Of a DNA stretch of 64,000 nt, positions 40,884 to 49,491 are shown in pieces. The stretch is from VAZQ01 sp963785745 (GTDB lineage Bacteria; Pseudomonadota; Alphaproteobacteria; Rhizobiales; Xanthobacteraceae): positions 372,001-436,000 of the forward strand of contig CAWAWR010000016.1 in the NCBI GenBank assembly GCA_963785745.1, in the 5' to 3' direction. Below the pieces are notes generated by a model. It was not told the DNA's origin. It searched no databases and worked only from the letters and a program-made list of their open reading frames with translations. The stretch's first letter is position 1. Every line of letters begins with the position of its first letter. A program made the translations under genes and the position numbers.

Positions 40884-41468
40884 TCACTTGGCGCCGGAGC
40901 CGACTGTCCGATCCGCGAGCTTCTGCCCGATCGCTTCCGCAAGTTGCTCGCCGAGCGGACCTCTGACCTCGTCTGTCAGTCTCGTCCTGACGGCGTTGAG
41001 AAGGGTGGCCCGCTGTTCGGGCGAAAGCGCAGCCAGAGCAGCGGCGGCGTCAGTAAGCCGGTCTGCGAGCTTTTCCCGCATATCCTCTCCGAGCCGCTCA
41101 TTGATGAGATTGCGGATGGCGGTTCGCTGTTCGGGTGTCAGCTTGGCCTCGCGAGGTCCCTGCACGTTCCCAAGTCTGTCTGCCAGTGCCTCGCTCAGCC
41201 GCTCCGGAAGTCCCTCGCGGACGTCATCCCCGAGTCGCGCCCTGATGGCGCTGCCGATCTTTGCGCGCTGCTCGGGCGTAAGCGTTCCAAGCGCGGCTGC
41301 CGCTTCCGCAATTCTGCCCGGCAGCCTGTTCTGCATTTCGTCCGTCAACCGTTCCACGATAACGATGCGGACGGCCGATCGCTGCTCGGAACTAAGCTGA
41401 GCAGACACCGTCGTCGCGCTGAGCGTGAGTGCGGCAACCGCAACCGAACTAAGGATCAACCTGTTCAT
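40884..41468 (-). CDS. Secreted protein of four LTPEQR-type helical repeats
   Basis: A 194-residue exported protein with a signal peptide ending VSAQ. The mature part is four tandem repeats of about 38-47 residues. Each begins LS/LT-x-EQR (LSSEQRSAVR, LTPEQRAKIG, LTPEQRTAIR, LSPEQRATLL), continues with RLxDDxRExL and ends in an Ala-rich helix. Repeats 1 and 3 are shorter and end AAAAL; 2 and 4 are longer. The opening motif recalls the LTXXQ motif of Spy/CpxP periplasmic chaperones, so an envelope chaperone-like role is possible but unproven. Confidence 0.7.
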   Translation of the reverse strand: MNRLILSSVAVAALTLSATTVSAQLSSEQRSAVRIVIVERLTDEMQNRLPGRIAEAAAALGTLTPEQRAKIGSAIRARLGDDVREGLPERLSEALADRLGNVQGPREAKLTPEQRTAIRNLINERLGEDMREKLADRLTDAAAALAALSPEQRATLLNAVRTRLTDEVRGPLGEQLAEAIGQKLADRTVGSGAK

Positions 41469-41698
41469 CTGCTTCCTCCTGTTTTCGGCATTTTCCCGTT
41501 TTCAGCATTTCACCGGCGAGATCTTGTACTGTCGTGCAATTTCGACGGCTGCGTTGCCGCCATGCTCGATCCTGCCGACAGCGCTCTAACGTTCCCCGCT
41601 ACGGGCAACGCTGACATCGCGAGGCAGGCTTGAATTTCGGATTTGACTCATTCGCGCGGGCGGCATTGACGCCGCCCGCGTTGAGACCGTTATCGGCC

Positions 41699-41932
41699 TT
41701 AGCGGCGGCCGGCCCGGTCAACGGGACCGCCGCGATTGGTGGGTGTGCCCGTACGTACTGCAGCGCGCGCGGCGGGACGTGCGACCAGCCGCACACCCGG
41801 CCTTGCGACGCAATTTGCGGGATAGTTGATGTATGAGCAGTACACCACAGCATGCGCTGGGCTACTGGTGGTCACTGCCACGCCTCCGATTCCGCCTATC
41901 AGCACGGCAATCAACGTCAGAGCGTACTTCAT
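41699..41932 (-). CDS. Small secreted Arg/Pro-rich protein
   Basis: A 77-residue exported protein. The ATG at 41932 has AAGGAGG 7 bases upstream. The signal peptide ends near AHAV. The mature part starts with a cysteine pair region (YCSYINYPANCVARPGV) and ends in a basic Arg/Gly/Pro tail. Similar short proteins occur as hypotheticals in Bradyrhizobium. Function unknown. Confidence 0.6.
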   Translation of the reverse strand: MKYALTLIAVLIGGIGGVAVTTSSPAHAVVYCSYINYPANCVARPGVRLVARPAARAAVRTGTPTNRGGPVDRAGRR

Positions 41933-42340
41933 CACTCATCCTCCTTATTGAGAGATTGGATGATGAGTCGGTCTAGACAGATACGGCAATTACCAAGATG
42001 TATTCTGTGCCATGCTTAGGTATCGCCCGGATTAACCTTTGAAGTTCCACGCGCAATTGACGGTCCGCATCGCGACAAATCCAAAACTGTTTAAAAATTT
42101 AGGAAGCCTCTTCGGTATCCGGTTTCGTGCGTAGCACGTCGGCATGGCGATCCTGTTCCGTAGGGCAGGTTAGGCGCCTTAAGGGCGTCGACGTCCGTCT
42201 TCGACGGGCTGCGGCGCCGTAACCCGCCGTCTGGACTCGCGAAAAAATTAGCCGGTGGGTTACGCGCCTTCGGCGCTAATCCATCCTCGACTATGCGCTA
42301 CAACTTCTGAGAGACATCCATGCCGTCAAAAGGGGGGGAC
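41933..42340. other. Non-coding stretch with a degenerate GGGTTA-type repeat
   Basis: About 400 bases without a gene. The left part is AT-richer (GTTTAAAAATTTAGG) and should hold the promoter of the leftward small secreted gene. The right part carries the palindromic repeat at 42160-42290. Confidence 0.5.
42160..42290. repeat. Degenerate GTAGGGT/GGGTTA-type palindromic repeat
   Basis: GTAGGGCAGGTTAGGCGCC at the left, GCCGTAACCCGCC in the middle and GGTGGGTTACGCGCCTTCGG followed by CGCTAATCCATCC at the right. These are diverged copies, in both orientations, of the widespread intergenic palindrome whose core is GGTGGGTTACGC...GCTAACCCACC. It is probably a relic of repeated insertion. Confidence 0.6.
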
Positions 42341-42972
42341 ATGACCAAATCGATGGCGCCGCGGACGACCCGGAGACATCTCCTGGCCGGTGGGGCAGCT
42401 GCCTTGCTCACCAGCGTGGGCGCGCTCCGGCAGGCCAGCGCTGAGGCCTCGGCGGCCAGCGGGCCGGACTATGCCGTATTCACCGAATTCTCACCCGAGT
42501 CGAAGCTCCTGAAAGGCGGCTGGAACACGCGCGTCTTCACGAATACCGATTTACGCAACGGCAAAGCGATCCAGTGCGATTTCGCGACGGCATCGTGACG
42601 GTTGCACCAGGCACGTATCACATCAGCGGCATGTCCATCGTCAACTACAACAGCGGCGGCGAGCCTCCCGAAATGGCCACGGTACGTGCTCCTGCCTCCG
42701 CCGGTTATTGCCGGTTGCGGCTTGTGGGCTCGACTCAGGTCAACCCCGACAGCATCAAAAACGAAGATCCCAGTGTCAAATGCATCGGCAGCGGGGCCAC
42801 CGCCAATATGATCCCGAGCCTGTTCGAAACCTATTTAACGACGACCGCCCCGCAGACGAGAATGCTTCTGGAGCATCAAGCGGGAAGCAATCCCCAACAG
42901 GTCTACCTGCGCGTCTACATCCAGAATTCGAAGTGGCACGTGATGGCCAGGATCGCCATCCGCCGGGTCTAG
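42341..42972 (+). pseudogene. Tat-exported hypothetical protein, broken by a 1-base deletion
   Basis: The ATG at 42341 follows AAGGGGGG. The N-terminus carries a twin-arginine signal (RTTRRHLLAGGAAALL). The frame stops at 42598 after QCDFATAS. A second frame to 42972 continues with GIVTVAPGTYHISGMSIVNY and ends ARIAIRRV. Inserting one G near 42590 joins them smoothly (QCDFAT-GIVTV) to give about 210 residues with an apparent beta-sandwich. I do not recognise the family. It may be a real pseudogene or an assembly error. Confidence 0.6.
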
Positions 42973-43054
42973 GAACGCGAGATCTTCGTCCACTACGGCA
43001 GCGGGATCGAGACTTCCAAATTGCGAATACCGGCCGTGAAGACCGTCACGATGC
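42973..43054 (+). pseudogene. 82-bp remnant of a DUF1697 gene
   Basis: This stretch matches 34344-34425, the 3' half of the intact DUF1697 gene, at 77 of 82 positions by my count. It starts one base after the stop of the Tat-exported protein and ends just before the cNMP-binding gene. It encodes only a fragment (FVHYGSGIETSKLRIPA) and has no start. Confidence 0.7.
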
Positions 43055-43056
43055 TT

Positions 43057-43530
43057 TCACGACGGAGCGTCGGGCTCTCCCATCCTGACGCTGAACAGCC
43101 GATCGTCCAGCTCTCGGAGCCGTCGGCAAACCTCCCGGCCCATGTTCATCTGTATCAGCGCGAACTGCTTAAGGTCCTGCGAATACACCCGGTAGAGGTT
43201 GGCGGCCGAAATACGGATCGCGGTGCAGTCTTCGGCGGCGCGGACGGAGGCGCTGCGCGGACAGAGATCCATGACTGCCATCTCCCCGAAGCAGTCGCCC
43301 TCCTTCAGGGTTTGGAGGAGGCAGTCCTGTCCGCGCCAGGATTTCAGCACGGCGGCTTTGCCCGCTTCCAGGACGAACATTGAATCGGCTTGGTCGCCTT
43401 CGCGGAAGAAGAACTCGTTTTTTGGTACCGATTCGACCGGGCATAAGCCGAGCAAGAATTGGAGGATGTTTGCCCGAACTCCGCCGAAGATGGGCATGCG
43501 CTGCAAGAGTTCGATCCGCACTTGTTGCAT
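43057..43530 (-). CDS. Stand-alone cyclic nucleotide-binding domain protein
   Basis: A 157-residue protein that is a single CRP-like cNMP-binding domain. It contains FFFREGDQADSMFVLEAGKA and the phosphate-binding-like CFGEMAVMDLCPRSASVRA. No helix-turn-helix follows, so it is not a DNA-binding CRP/FNR regulator; it may sense a nucleotide and act on a partner protein. The 3' end abuts the DUF1697 remnant. Confidence 0.8.
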   Translation of the reverse strand: MQQVRIELLQRMPIFGGVRANILQFLLGLCPVESVPKNEFFFREGDQADSMFVLEAGKAAVLKSWRGQDCLLQTLKEGDCFGEMAVMDLCPRSASVRAAEDCTAIRISAANLYRVYSQDLKQFALIQMNMGREVCRRLRELDDRLFSVRMGEPDAPS

Positions 43531-43587
43531 GGCGCAGTCCGGAATCGTCGTGGATGTGTTCAGCCGCGCATCTTTGAGTACGCGACG

Positions 43588-44244
43588 CTAGCTCGCCTTC
43601 TTCATCGATTTGTACTTCTCCGCCGCCTCCTCGACCGCCTTGTGCGCGCGCTGCACCGCAGGGCGGGCGTCGATCGCGGTGAACCAGCGCTTCACGTTCG
43701 GATAGTCGTCAAGGTTCTGCCCTTGGCCCTTCGGGTTGCGCAGCCAGACATAGGTCGCCATGTCGGCGATGGTGTAGTCGTTGCCGGCGAGATAGGGGAC
43801 TTCGCCGAGCCGCTCGTCCATCACCTTCCACAGCCGCGTGGCCTCGTCGGTGTAGCGCTTGACCCCGTATTCGACGTGGGGCGCCTTGCCGCGGAAATGA
43901 TGCGCCTGGCCGAGTAGGGGACCGACATTGGCCATCTGGAACATCACCCACTCGATGGTGTGGTAGCGGCCGGCGGGGTCCTTGGGGATGAACTGCCCGA
44001 CCTTGTCGGCGAGGTAGATGAGGATCGCGCCCAACTCGAACAGCGTGATCGGCTTGCCGCCGGGGCCGTCCTGGTCGGTAATCGCCGGGATCTTGCGGTT
44101 GGGGTTGATCTTGACGAACTCCGGCGTGTGCTGCCCGCCGTTGTGGATGTCGACCATGTGCAGCCGGTAGGGCGTACCGGTTTCTTCCAGGAAGATCGGA
44201 ACCTTGCGGCCGTTGCCGGTGGTCCAGGTGTAGACGTCGATCAC
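43588..44244 (-). CDS. Glutathione S-transferase family protein (YghU/GstB-like)
   Basis: A 218-residue GST. The start is a GTG at 44244 preceded by AAAGGAGGA, giving MIDVYTWTTGNGRKVPIFLE; the frame upstream is not conserved-looking. The thioredoxin-like domain holds NPNRKIPAITDQDGP, and the C-terminal helical domain ends KAVEEAAEKYKSM. It resembles the nu-class disulfide-bond oxidoreductases YghU/YfcG, where TxN (TGN) replaces the catalytic Tyr/Ser. A detoxification or thiol-disulfide role is likely. Confidence 0.85.
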   Translation of the reverse strand: MIDVYTWTTGNGRKVPIFLEETGTPYRLHMVDIHNGGQHTPEFVKINPNRKIPAITDQDGPGGKPITLFELGAILIYLADKVGQFIPKDPAGRYHTIEWVMFQMANVGPLLGQAHHFRGKAPHVEYGVKRYTDEATRLWKVMDERLGEVPYLAGNDYTIADMATYVWLRNPKGQGQNLDDYPNVKRWFTAIDARPAVQRAHKAVEEAAEKYKSMKKAS

Positions 44245-44380
44245 GGGGCGTCCTCCTTTTTGCTGCGCGTTTCTCGACAGCTTGGCCGTGCCGGCGGCGT
44301 GGCGCAAGGCGTCGAGGCCCGGTTTACCGAAATGGGGCTATGCGGTGGCTCCGATGGCGCAGATGGAATAATCTCATCTC

Positions 44381-45845
44381 ATGTCGTCATCGCAGGAACG
44401 GTCCGCCGCCAAGACCTTCGTCGAGCGCCACGGTTTGTGGAGCGAGGAGCAGTTCGAGGCGGCGGCGCGGGCCGAGCGGCTGATCGAGGAGAAGAAGCTC
44501 GAAGTCGTGCGCCTGTCGTTTCCGGACCAGCACGGCATCCTGCGCGGCAAGACCATCGTGGCCGGCGACGCCGCCAAGGTGATGCGCAACGGCTGCTCGA
44601 TGACGACCACGCTGCTCGCCAAGGACACCTCGCACAAGACCGTGTTCCCGGTGTTCACCGCCGGCGGCGGCTTCGGCATGCCGGAGATGGAAGGCGGCGG
44701 CGACTTCCTGATGATCGCCGATCCGACCACGTTCCGCGTGCTGCCCTGGGCGCCGCAGACCGGCTGGGTGCTGTGCGACATCTATTTCCAGAACGGCAAG
44801 CCGGTGCCGTTTTCCACGCGGCATCTGTATCGACAAGTGCTCAACCGGCTCGGCGATACCGGCTTCGACTACATCGCCGGCCTCGAAGTCGAATTCCATG
44901 TGTTCAAGATCGAGGACCCGCGGCTCGATCCCGCCGACGCGGGCTGGCCGAGCGAGCCGCCCGAGGTGAGCGTGCTCGCGTCCGGCTATCAGTACCTCAC
45001 CGAGACGCGGTTTGATCAGCTCGAACCCATCCTGGAGACAATTCGCCGCGACGTGGTGGCGCTCGACCTGCCGCTGCGCTCGGTCGAGATCGAATTGGGT
45101 CCGAGCCAGTGCGAGTTCACCTTCCAGACCCAGACCGGGCTCGCGCCCGCCGACACCATGATGCTGTTCCGCAGCGCGGCGAAGCAGATCTGCCGCCGGC
45201 AGGGCTACCACGCGACGTTCATGTGCCGTCCGAAGCTTCCCAATGTGATGTCGAGCGGCTGGCACTTGCATCAGTCGCTGCGCAATCGGCGCACCGGCGC
45301 CAATGCTTTCGTGCCCGACGACGACGGGCCGCTCTCGGTGCTCGGACGTCACTATCTCGCGGGCCTCTTGGCGCATGCGCGCGGCGCGGCCGCGTTCACC
45401 ACGCCGTCGGTCAACGGCTACAAGCGCTACCGCCAGTACACGCTCGCGCCTGATCGCGTGATCTGGGGCCGCGACAACCGTGGCGTCATGCTGCGCGTGA
45501 TCGGCGGCGCCGGCGATGGCGCGACGCGGATTGAGAACCGGGTGGGGGAGCCGTCCGCCAATCCCTATCTCTACATGGCGTCGCAGATCGTGTGCGGGCT
45601 CGATGGCGTCGAGCAGAGGCTCGAGCCCGGGCCGTCGGCTGACCGGCCCTACGAGATGGACGCGCCGTTCCTTCCGAAGAGTCTCGAAGAGGCGCTGGTC
45701 GTCACTGCGCGAGGATCAATGCCTGGCCGACGGATTGGGCAAGGGCTTCGTCGACTATTTCATCCGCATCAAGCAGGGCGAACTTGCGCGCTACCAGACC
45801 GAAGTCACGGACTGGGAGCAGCGCGAGTATTTCGAGCTGTTCTAG
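44381..45845 (+). pseudogene. Glutamine synthetase-family enzyme with 3' frameshift
   Basis: A GlnA-type ligase, closest to the gamma-glutamylpolyamine/gamma-glutamyl-amine synthetase group. The N-terminal beta-grasp (VVRLSFPDQHGILRGKT), metal ligands in GLEVEFHVFK and IELGPSQCEF, the His in SGWHLHQSL and RIENRVGEPSANPYLYMASQ are intact. After SLEEAL near 45700 the frame is lost; the true C-terminus (LREDQCLADGLGKGFVDYFI to WEQREYFELF) continues in another frame and stops at 45845. One extra base near 45704 explains it. As read, the protein would run on to 46171 with unrelated sequence. Confidence 0.75.
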
Positions 45846-46540
45846 CGCCCGGACGTCTGTCCTGCACGCCGTTGCGAGCGCCTTCTCTTTGCTGCTTCGA
45901 TGAAGCTAAGGCCAGAAAGGCCGGCCGCTTTGCAGGCAGCCTTCATCTCGTCGTCGCAGATGATCATTCGAGAAAAATGCATCATTCGAAACACGTGATG
46001 CGGCCCAGCCGCATCCCCTTTGAACTCCAAACTTGCACCAAAAGGGAAGATATAGATTTTCTTCCCAGTATAGGTCTTTCCAATCCTTATTTCAGATTTC
46101 TCCTCATCGAGCGCATCGAGCACTCGAACGACATCACAAAGCCAACGAACCGGAGCGCTAGCGCCACTTGACAGTTGTACTTTGCATTTCAGAAAGGCAA
46201 AGGCATCCGGATCAAAACGTTCAAGAAATCGCTTCATTCGATCAGAGATAAGCCAATAGCCATCGTACTGCTCGAAATCACGCTCGATCTTACCTTCAAA
46301 GACAAACGTTGGGATGTTTGAGTTGTCACAAAATCCGCGCTGCTCTGGCAGCGGTGCAAATCCGGTCATAATGAGCGACGGTCCGCCGACCAAGTCATAC
46401 GTGGGCCTGACAAGAATTCTTTCTCTGACGATAAAGAATTTGCGCTTCTTGAGAACGGGTTTTCGAAGCGTCAAGTTTGTTCCTGACTGGCATGGATCTA
46501 ACAATCCTTGCGCGCCCAATGATAGGTGAGCTTTGATCAC
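45842..46540 (-). CDS. Imm11/DUF1629 immunity-like protein, orphan
   Basis: A protein of about 232 residues. The core GYWLISDRMKRFLERFDPDA, RWLCDVVRVLDALDEE and the end MMHFSRMIICDDEMKAACKA with GLSFIE match the Imm11/DUF1629 family of immunity proteins for polymorphic toxins. No toxin gene is adjacent. The base composition is visibly more AT-rich than its neighbours, a sign of recent transfer. The start is unclear: I use a GTG at 46540, 4 bases into the hydrolase stop; TTG starts downstream are possible. The 3' end overlaps the glutamine synthetase-like gene by 4 bases. Confidence 0.65.
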   Translation of the reverse strand: MIKAHLSLGAQGLLDPCQSGTNLTLRKPVLKKRKFFIVRERILVRPTYDLVGGPSLIMTGFAPLPEQRGFCDNSNIPTFVFEGKIERDFEQYDGYWLISDRMKRFLERFDPDAFAFLKCKVQLSSGASAPVRWLCDVVRVLDALDEEKSEIRIGKTYTGKKIYIFPFGASLEFKGDAAGPHHVFRMMHFSRMIICDDEMKAACKAAGLSGLSFIEAAKRRRSQRRAGQTSGR

Positions 46541-47403
46541 CGCGTCAGGAACGGCACCGCGAGCTTGTGGAACATGTCGGCCGCGTCCCACGGCACCAGG
46601 TGCTTGCAGCCCTCCGCGATGTGGAGGTTGAGCTTCGGGTAGCGCTGCTTGAGGATCTCCACGCGCTCGGCGGCGCGGCCGCGATCCTCGCGTCCGTAGA
46701 TCAGCAGGAGCGGCATCTTGAGTTCGTCGTAGCGCTGCCAGAGCGGCACCGACTGCTTGCCGCTGCCGCCTTCGCTAGTGGCCGCGTGGCGCCGTGCGAA
46801 CTCGACGAAGCACGGCCCGATGCTGTTCGCGTGCCGAAGCTGCAATTCATCCTCGGTGATCAGCTCGCGATGGAACAGGTTGGCTTCGAGCAGCGCGCGG
46901 GTGTCGTCGAGCGACGGCTCCTGCTTCACCATCCGCTCTTCCAGCCGCGCCTGCGCCGCGCCTTCGCGGCCGCCGACCTTGGCGCCGCCGGTCTCCAGCG
47001 GCGGCAGCAGGCTGCCGGTGCCGAGGATCATCAGATGCGAGACGCGATCGGGGTTATCCAACGCGATGCCGACCGCGGCGTTGCCGGACGCCGAATGCGC
47101 GATCAGCGCGGCTCGCTCGAGCTTGAGCGCGTCCATGAATTTGAGCATGATCTTCTTCTTGTAGCTCGGCGCTCAAGTCGTCGGTGGCGTCGCTCTTGCC
47201 GAAGCCGGGCAGGTCGAACGCGATCGCGCGAATGCCGTTGGCGCCAGCGCCTTCAAGTTGCGGCGGAAGACGTCGGCGGACGAGCCGAGCGAGGCGCCGT
47301 GCAGCAGGATCGCCGGCACGCCTGCGCCTTCCTCGAGATAGCGGATGTTCAGCCCGTCGACCGTGACGAACCGGTCGTCGCTTCGCACCGCGACGTTCAT
47401 CAT
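46537..47403 (-). pseudogene. Alpha/beta hydrolase (MhpC-like) with two frameshifts
   Basis: The N-terminal piece from ATG 47403 reads DGLNIRYLEEGAGVPAILLHGASLG, the oxyanion region of an alpha/beta hydrolase. The frame is lost near 47247, and the sequence IRAIAFDLPGFGKSDATDD appears in a second frame. It is lost again near 47170 and the nucleophile elbow LIAHSASGNAAVG (Ser) follows in a third, ending with the catalytic-acid and His regions (LLIYGREDRGR, EGCKHLVPWD). Restoring both shifts gives a normal ~290-residue enzyme. Substrate unknown. Confidence 0.7.
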
Positions 47404-47428
47404 GGCACGCTCCTCAACAAAACGTTGA

Positions 47429-47743
47429 TCAGCTGCCGGCGATCTTCTGCCAGGGCATCAGCTTCAGCCGGCGTACGCCGTTGGCGATATAGGGCTCGCT
47501 GTTGGCGATCTTCTCGGCCTCCGCGCGGGTGGCGCAGCGGAAGATGATCATGCCGGTGCCGAAGCGCGCGCCGGTGTCGTCAAGGAAGGGGCCGGCGCCG
47601 ACCAGCATGCCCTTCGCTTCGAGATCGTGGATGAAGGCGTGATGCTTGTCGACGAGCTCTTCCTGCGGCGGCGCTGAGGCCGGCCGCGGCTCGACGAGTT
47701 CATTGTTGATGACCCAGCATTGCTCGCGCTGGCGTTCGCTCAT
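47429..47743 (-). CDS. YciI-family protein
   Basis: A 104-residue protein of the YciI/dimeric alpha-beta-barrel family. It includes HHAFIHDLEAKGMLVGAGPF and the closing EAEKIANSEPYIANGV, with the conserved His and Asp region. It lies 25 bases upstream of the broken hydrolase on the same strand, so the two were likely an operon. YciI-like proteins are small lyase- or dehydrochlorinase-like enzymes of mostly unknown substrate. Confidence 0.85.
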   Translation of the reverse strand: MSERQREQCWVINNELVEPRPASAPPQEELVDKHHAFIHDLEAKGMLVGAGPFLDDTGARFGTGMIIFRCATRAEAEKIANSEPYIANGVRRLKLMPWQKIAGS

Positions 47744-47807
47744 GATGATCTGCTCCCGGCAATTCGTTGCGGGGCGAGGATAGAGCGATCGGGACGCGCT
47801 TGGAAGG

Positions 47808-48527
47808 TCAGTTGGCTGGTGGCTTGGTCACGGCGCAGATGTACCAGGAGCCGAACATGAATTGCTCCATCTCGATGCTGCCGGCCAACCGCGCAACGTC
47901 CTCCCAGGGCTTGATCAGCGGATTGCCGAGCATCGTGCGCTTCATCAGCCACAGGCTGAACGGCAGGATTAATCGGCCGCCGAGGCCGGGTGGGAGCTTG
48001 GCGTCCATCACCACCAGCCGGCCGCCGGGTCGGAGCAGAGTCCAGGCGTGATGCAGCACAGCCAGATGATGCGGGATGGTATTGTAGGACAGGCCGAACA
48101 TCACACCGTCGAGTGGCTCGGCCGCAGCGAACTCGGCGGCATCCTGCTGAACGAGATTGACGTTGGACCAGCCCTGCTGGGCGCACAACGTGCGCGCCTG
48201 CGCCAGCATGCCAGCGGAAATATCGACCCCGTAAACGCTTCCGCCCGGTCCGACCGCCGCGCGCAGGGCAGACAGGTTGCGCCCGGTACCGCATCCGATC
48301 TCGAGAACGCGGCTCCCGGGCTCCAGCCGAAGCCGCTCGGCCGCCTTCTGCCGGAATCCCGGCGGCATGAAAAACAGCCAGTCGAACAGCGGGATGATCC
48401 GCGCGAAGCGGTCGTACCTGCGGGTGATTGCGCCGCGGTCGAGGTCTGCCCATTCGGGCGATGAAGCGTTGTTGTCCCTGCTCCAGAGCCGGCTGCGGCT
48501 CGGAGTTCCTGAAGGCGTCAAAGTCAC
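47808..48527 (-). CDS. Class I SAM-dependent methyltransferase
   Basis: A 239-residue methyltransferase starting at GTG 48527. The SAM-binding motif I is VLEIGCGTGRNLSAL and motif II is VYGVDISAGML. The preceding segment RYDRFARIIPLFDWLFFMP resembles UbiE/phospholipid methyltransferases. A membrane-bound lipid or quinone substrate is possible; no pathway genes adjoin it. The N-terminal ~30 residues are Ser-rich and may be a non-conserved leader. Confidence 0.8.
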   Translation of the reverse strand: MTLTPSGTPSRSRLWSRDNNASSPEWADLDRGAITRRYDRFARIIPLFDWLFFMPPGFRQKAAERLRLEPGSRVLEIGCGTGRNLSALRAAVGPGGSVYGVDISAGMLAQARTLCAQQGWSNVNLVQQDAAEFAAAEPLDGVMFGLSYNTIPHHLAVLHHAWTLLRPGGRLVVMDAKLPPGLGGRLILPFSLWLMKRTMLGNPLIKPWEDVARLAGSIEMEQFMFGSWYICAVTKPPAN

Positions 48528-48900
48528 CGGCGTTCCCCCTGTCGGTGTTTATGCGCGCTTTATCCTAGTGGTGTTCGCGCACCTGCCAAGAAGTTTTCCT
48601 GACTACCGACGGTCATTTCGACGCATAACCACAAGAATTCCGGCCAAGCGAGCGATCTCCATAGTCATTTTGGAACTTCTGGCTGTGCATTCAGCGGCCG
48701 CTGTGACGAATTTTCGAGCAATCGGATGGTGAAAACGCGGCAATACGCTTGACGGCGTTTTACCTGTCCTCGGCCGGCGGCCGGAACATCGGCGTAATTT
48801 TGTCCCGTGTCCAATTATTACCAGAAACCGTTTTTACGTTCGAATGATTGAGCTTAGCGCCAAAGATCGGCGACGCGAGTAAACCGAGTTGGAGGCCGCC
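48528..48900. promoter_or_regulatory. Divergent region between methyltransferase and DUF2147 genes
   Basis: About 370 non-coding bases between two divergent genes, so both promoters should lie here. The segment is more AT-rich at 48600-48720. GGAGG precedes the DUF2147 ATG. I see no clear sigma box, riboswitch or repeat. Confidence 0.4.
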
Positions 48901-49383
48901 ATGCGTCTGAGAATTATCACCATCTGCACGGCTACCCTGATGAGTGGAGCGGCGCTGGCCGCTGAGCCCGCCGGTGATTGGCGGGTCGAGGACGGCAGCG
49001 CCATCATCCGCATCGACAACTGCAGCGGCGCGCTGTGGGGCGTCGTTGCCTGGGAAAAGGAGCCTGGCCGCGATAATCGCAGTGGTCGCCCGACACTGGG
49101 GAGCACGGTGCTCATCAATATGCGGGCGGCCTCGCAGACGCGATGGGACGGACAAATCTACAACGCGACCAACGGGCAGACCTACAAAGCCAACGTCAGG
49201 ATGGTCGGCGACAACACGCTGCGCGTCGAAGGCTGCGTCATGGGCGGTGTGTTCTGCGGCGGGCAACGGTGGACGCGGGTCGGCGACGCTCCCGCACCAA
49301 CTGCGCAGAAGAATGGCGCGAGACGCGGTGCGCAGAACGATGTCTGTTCCCGCGTCTCTCAACTCTCGGGACCGGCCCGCTAG
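48901..49383 (+). CDS. DUF2147 secreted protein
   Basis: A 160-residue exported protein. The ATG at 48901 follows TTGGAGG; the signal peptide ends near ALAAEP. The DUF2147 domain is seen in GDWRVEDGSAIIRIDNC, then ALWGVVAWEK and WDGQIYNATNGQTYKANV, and the Cys-containing CVMGGVFCGGQRW. Family members resemble lipocalin-like or lipid-binding periplasmic proteins; function unknown. The position beside hpnN, which transports hopanoids, may be coincidental. Confidence 0.82.
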   Translation: MRLRIITICTATLMSGAALAAEPAGDWRVEDGSAIIRIDNCSGALWGVVAWEKEPGRDNRSGRPTLGSTVLINMRAASQTRWDGQIYNATNGQTYKANVRMVGDNTLRVEGCVMGGVFCGGQRWTRVGDAPAPTAQKNGARRGAQNDVCSRVSQLSGPAR

Positions 49384-49413
49384 TGGTCCGATTCTAACAT
49401 TCGCATCTAAGTG

Positions 49414-49491
49414 CTAGTGGAGTTTGGATTTGAAATTCGCTTAGCGAGCCCGTTGCTAGACGGGTAGCGAATGTCAAATCCACTCCACTAG
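49414..49491. repeat. Inverted repeat overlapping the hpnN stop codon
   Basis: Left arm 49414-49441 (CTAGTGGAGTTTGGATTTGA, then AATTCGCT) and right arm 49466-49491 (AGCGAATGTCAAATCCACTC, then CACTAG) are nearly perfect inverted copies around a 24-base loop. The right arm contains the hpnN TAG. A related, more diverged sequence (TAGTGGTCCGATTCTAACAT, then TCGC) carries the DUF2147 stop at 49381. It belongs to the CTAGTGGAG-type palindromes common in this group and probably ends both convergent transcripts. Confidence 0.7.

Noticed and set aside
41630..41836. 68-residue plus-strand ORF
   Set aside because: Lies opposite a better small secreted protein gene that has a strong ribosome-binding site.
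45846..46171. C-terminal extension of the glutamine synthetase-like frame
   Set aside because: Read-through after the frameshift; it overlaps the Imm11-like gene on the other strand and has no family character.
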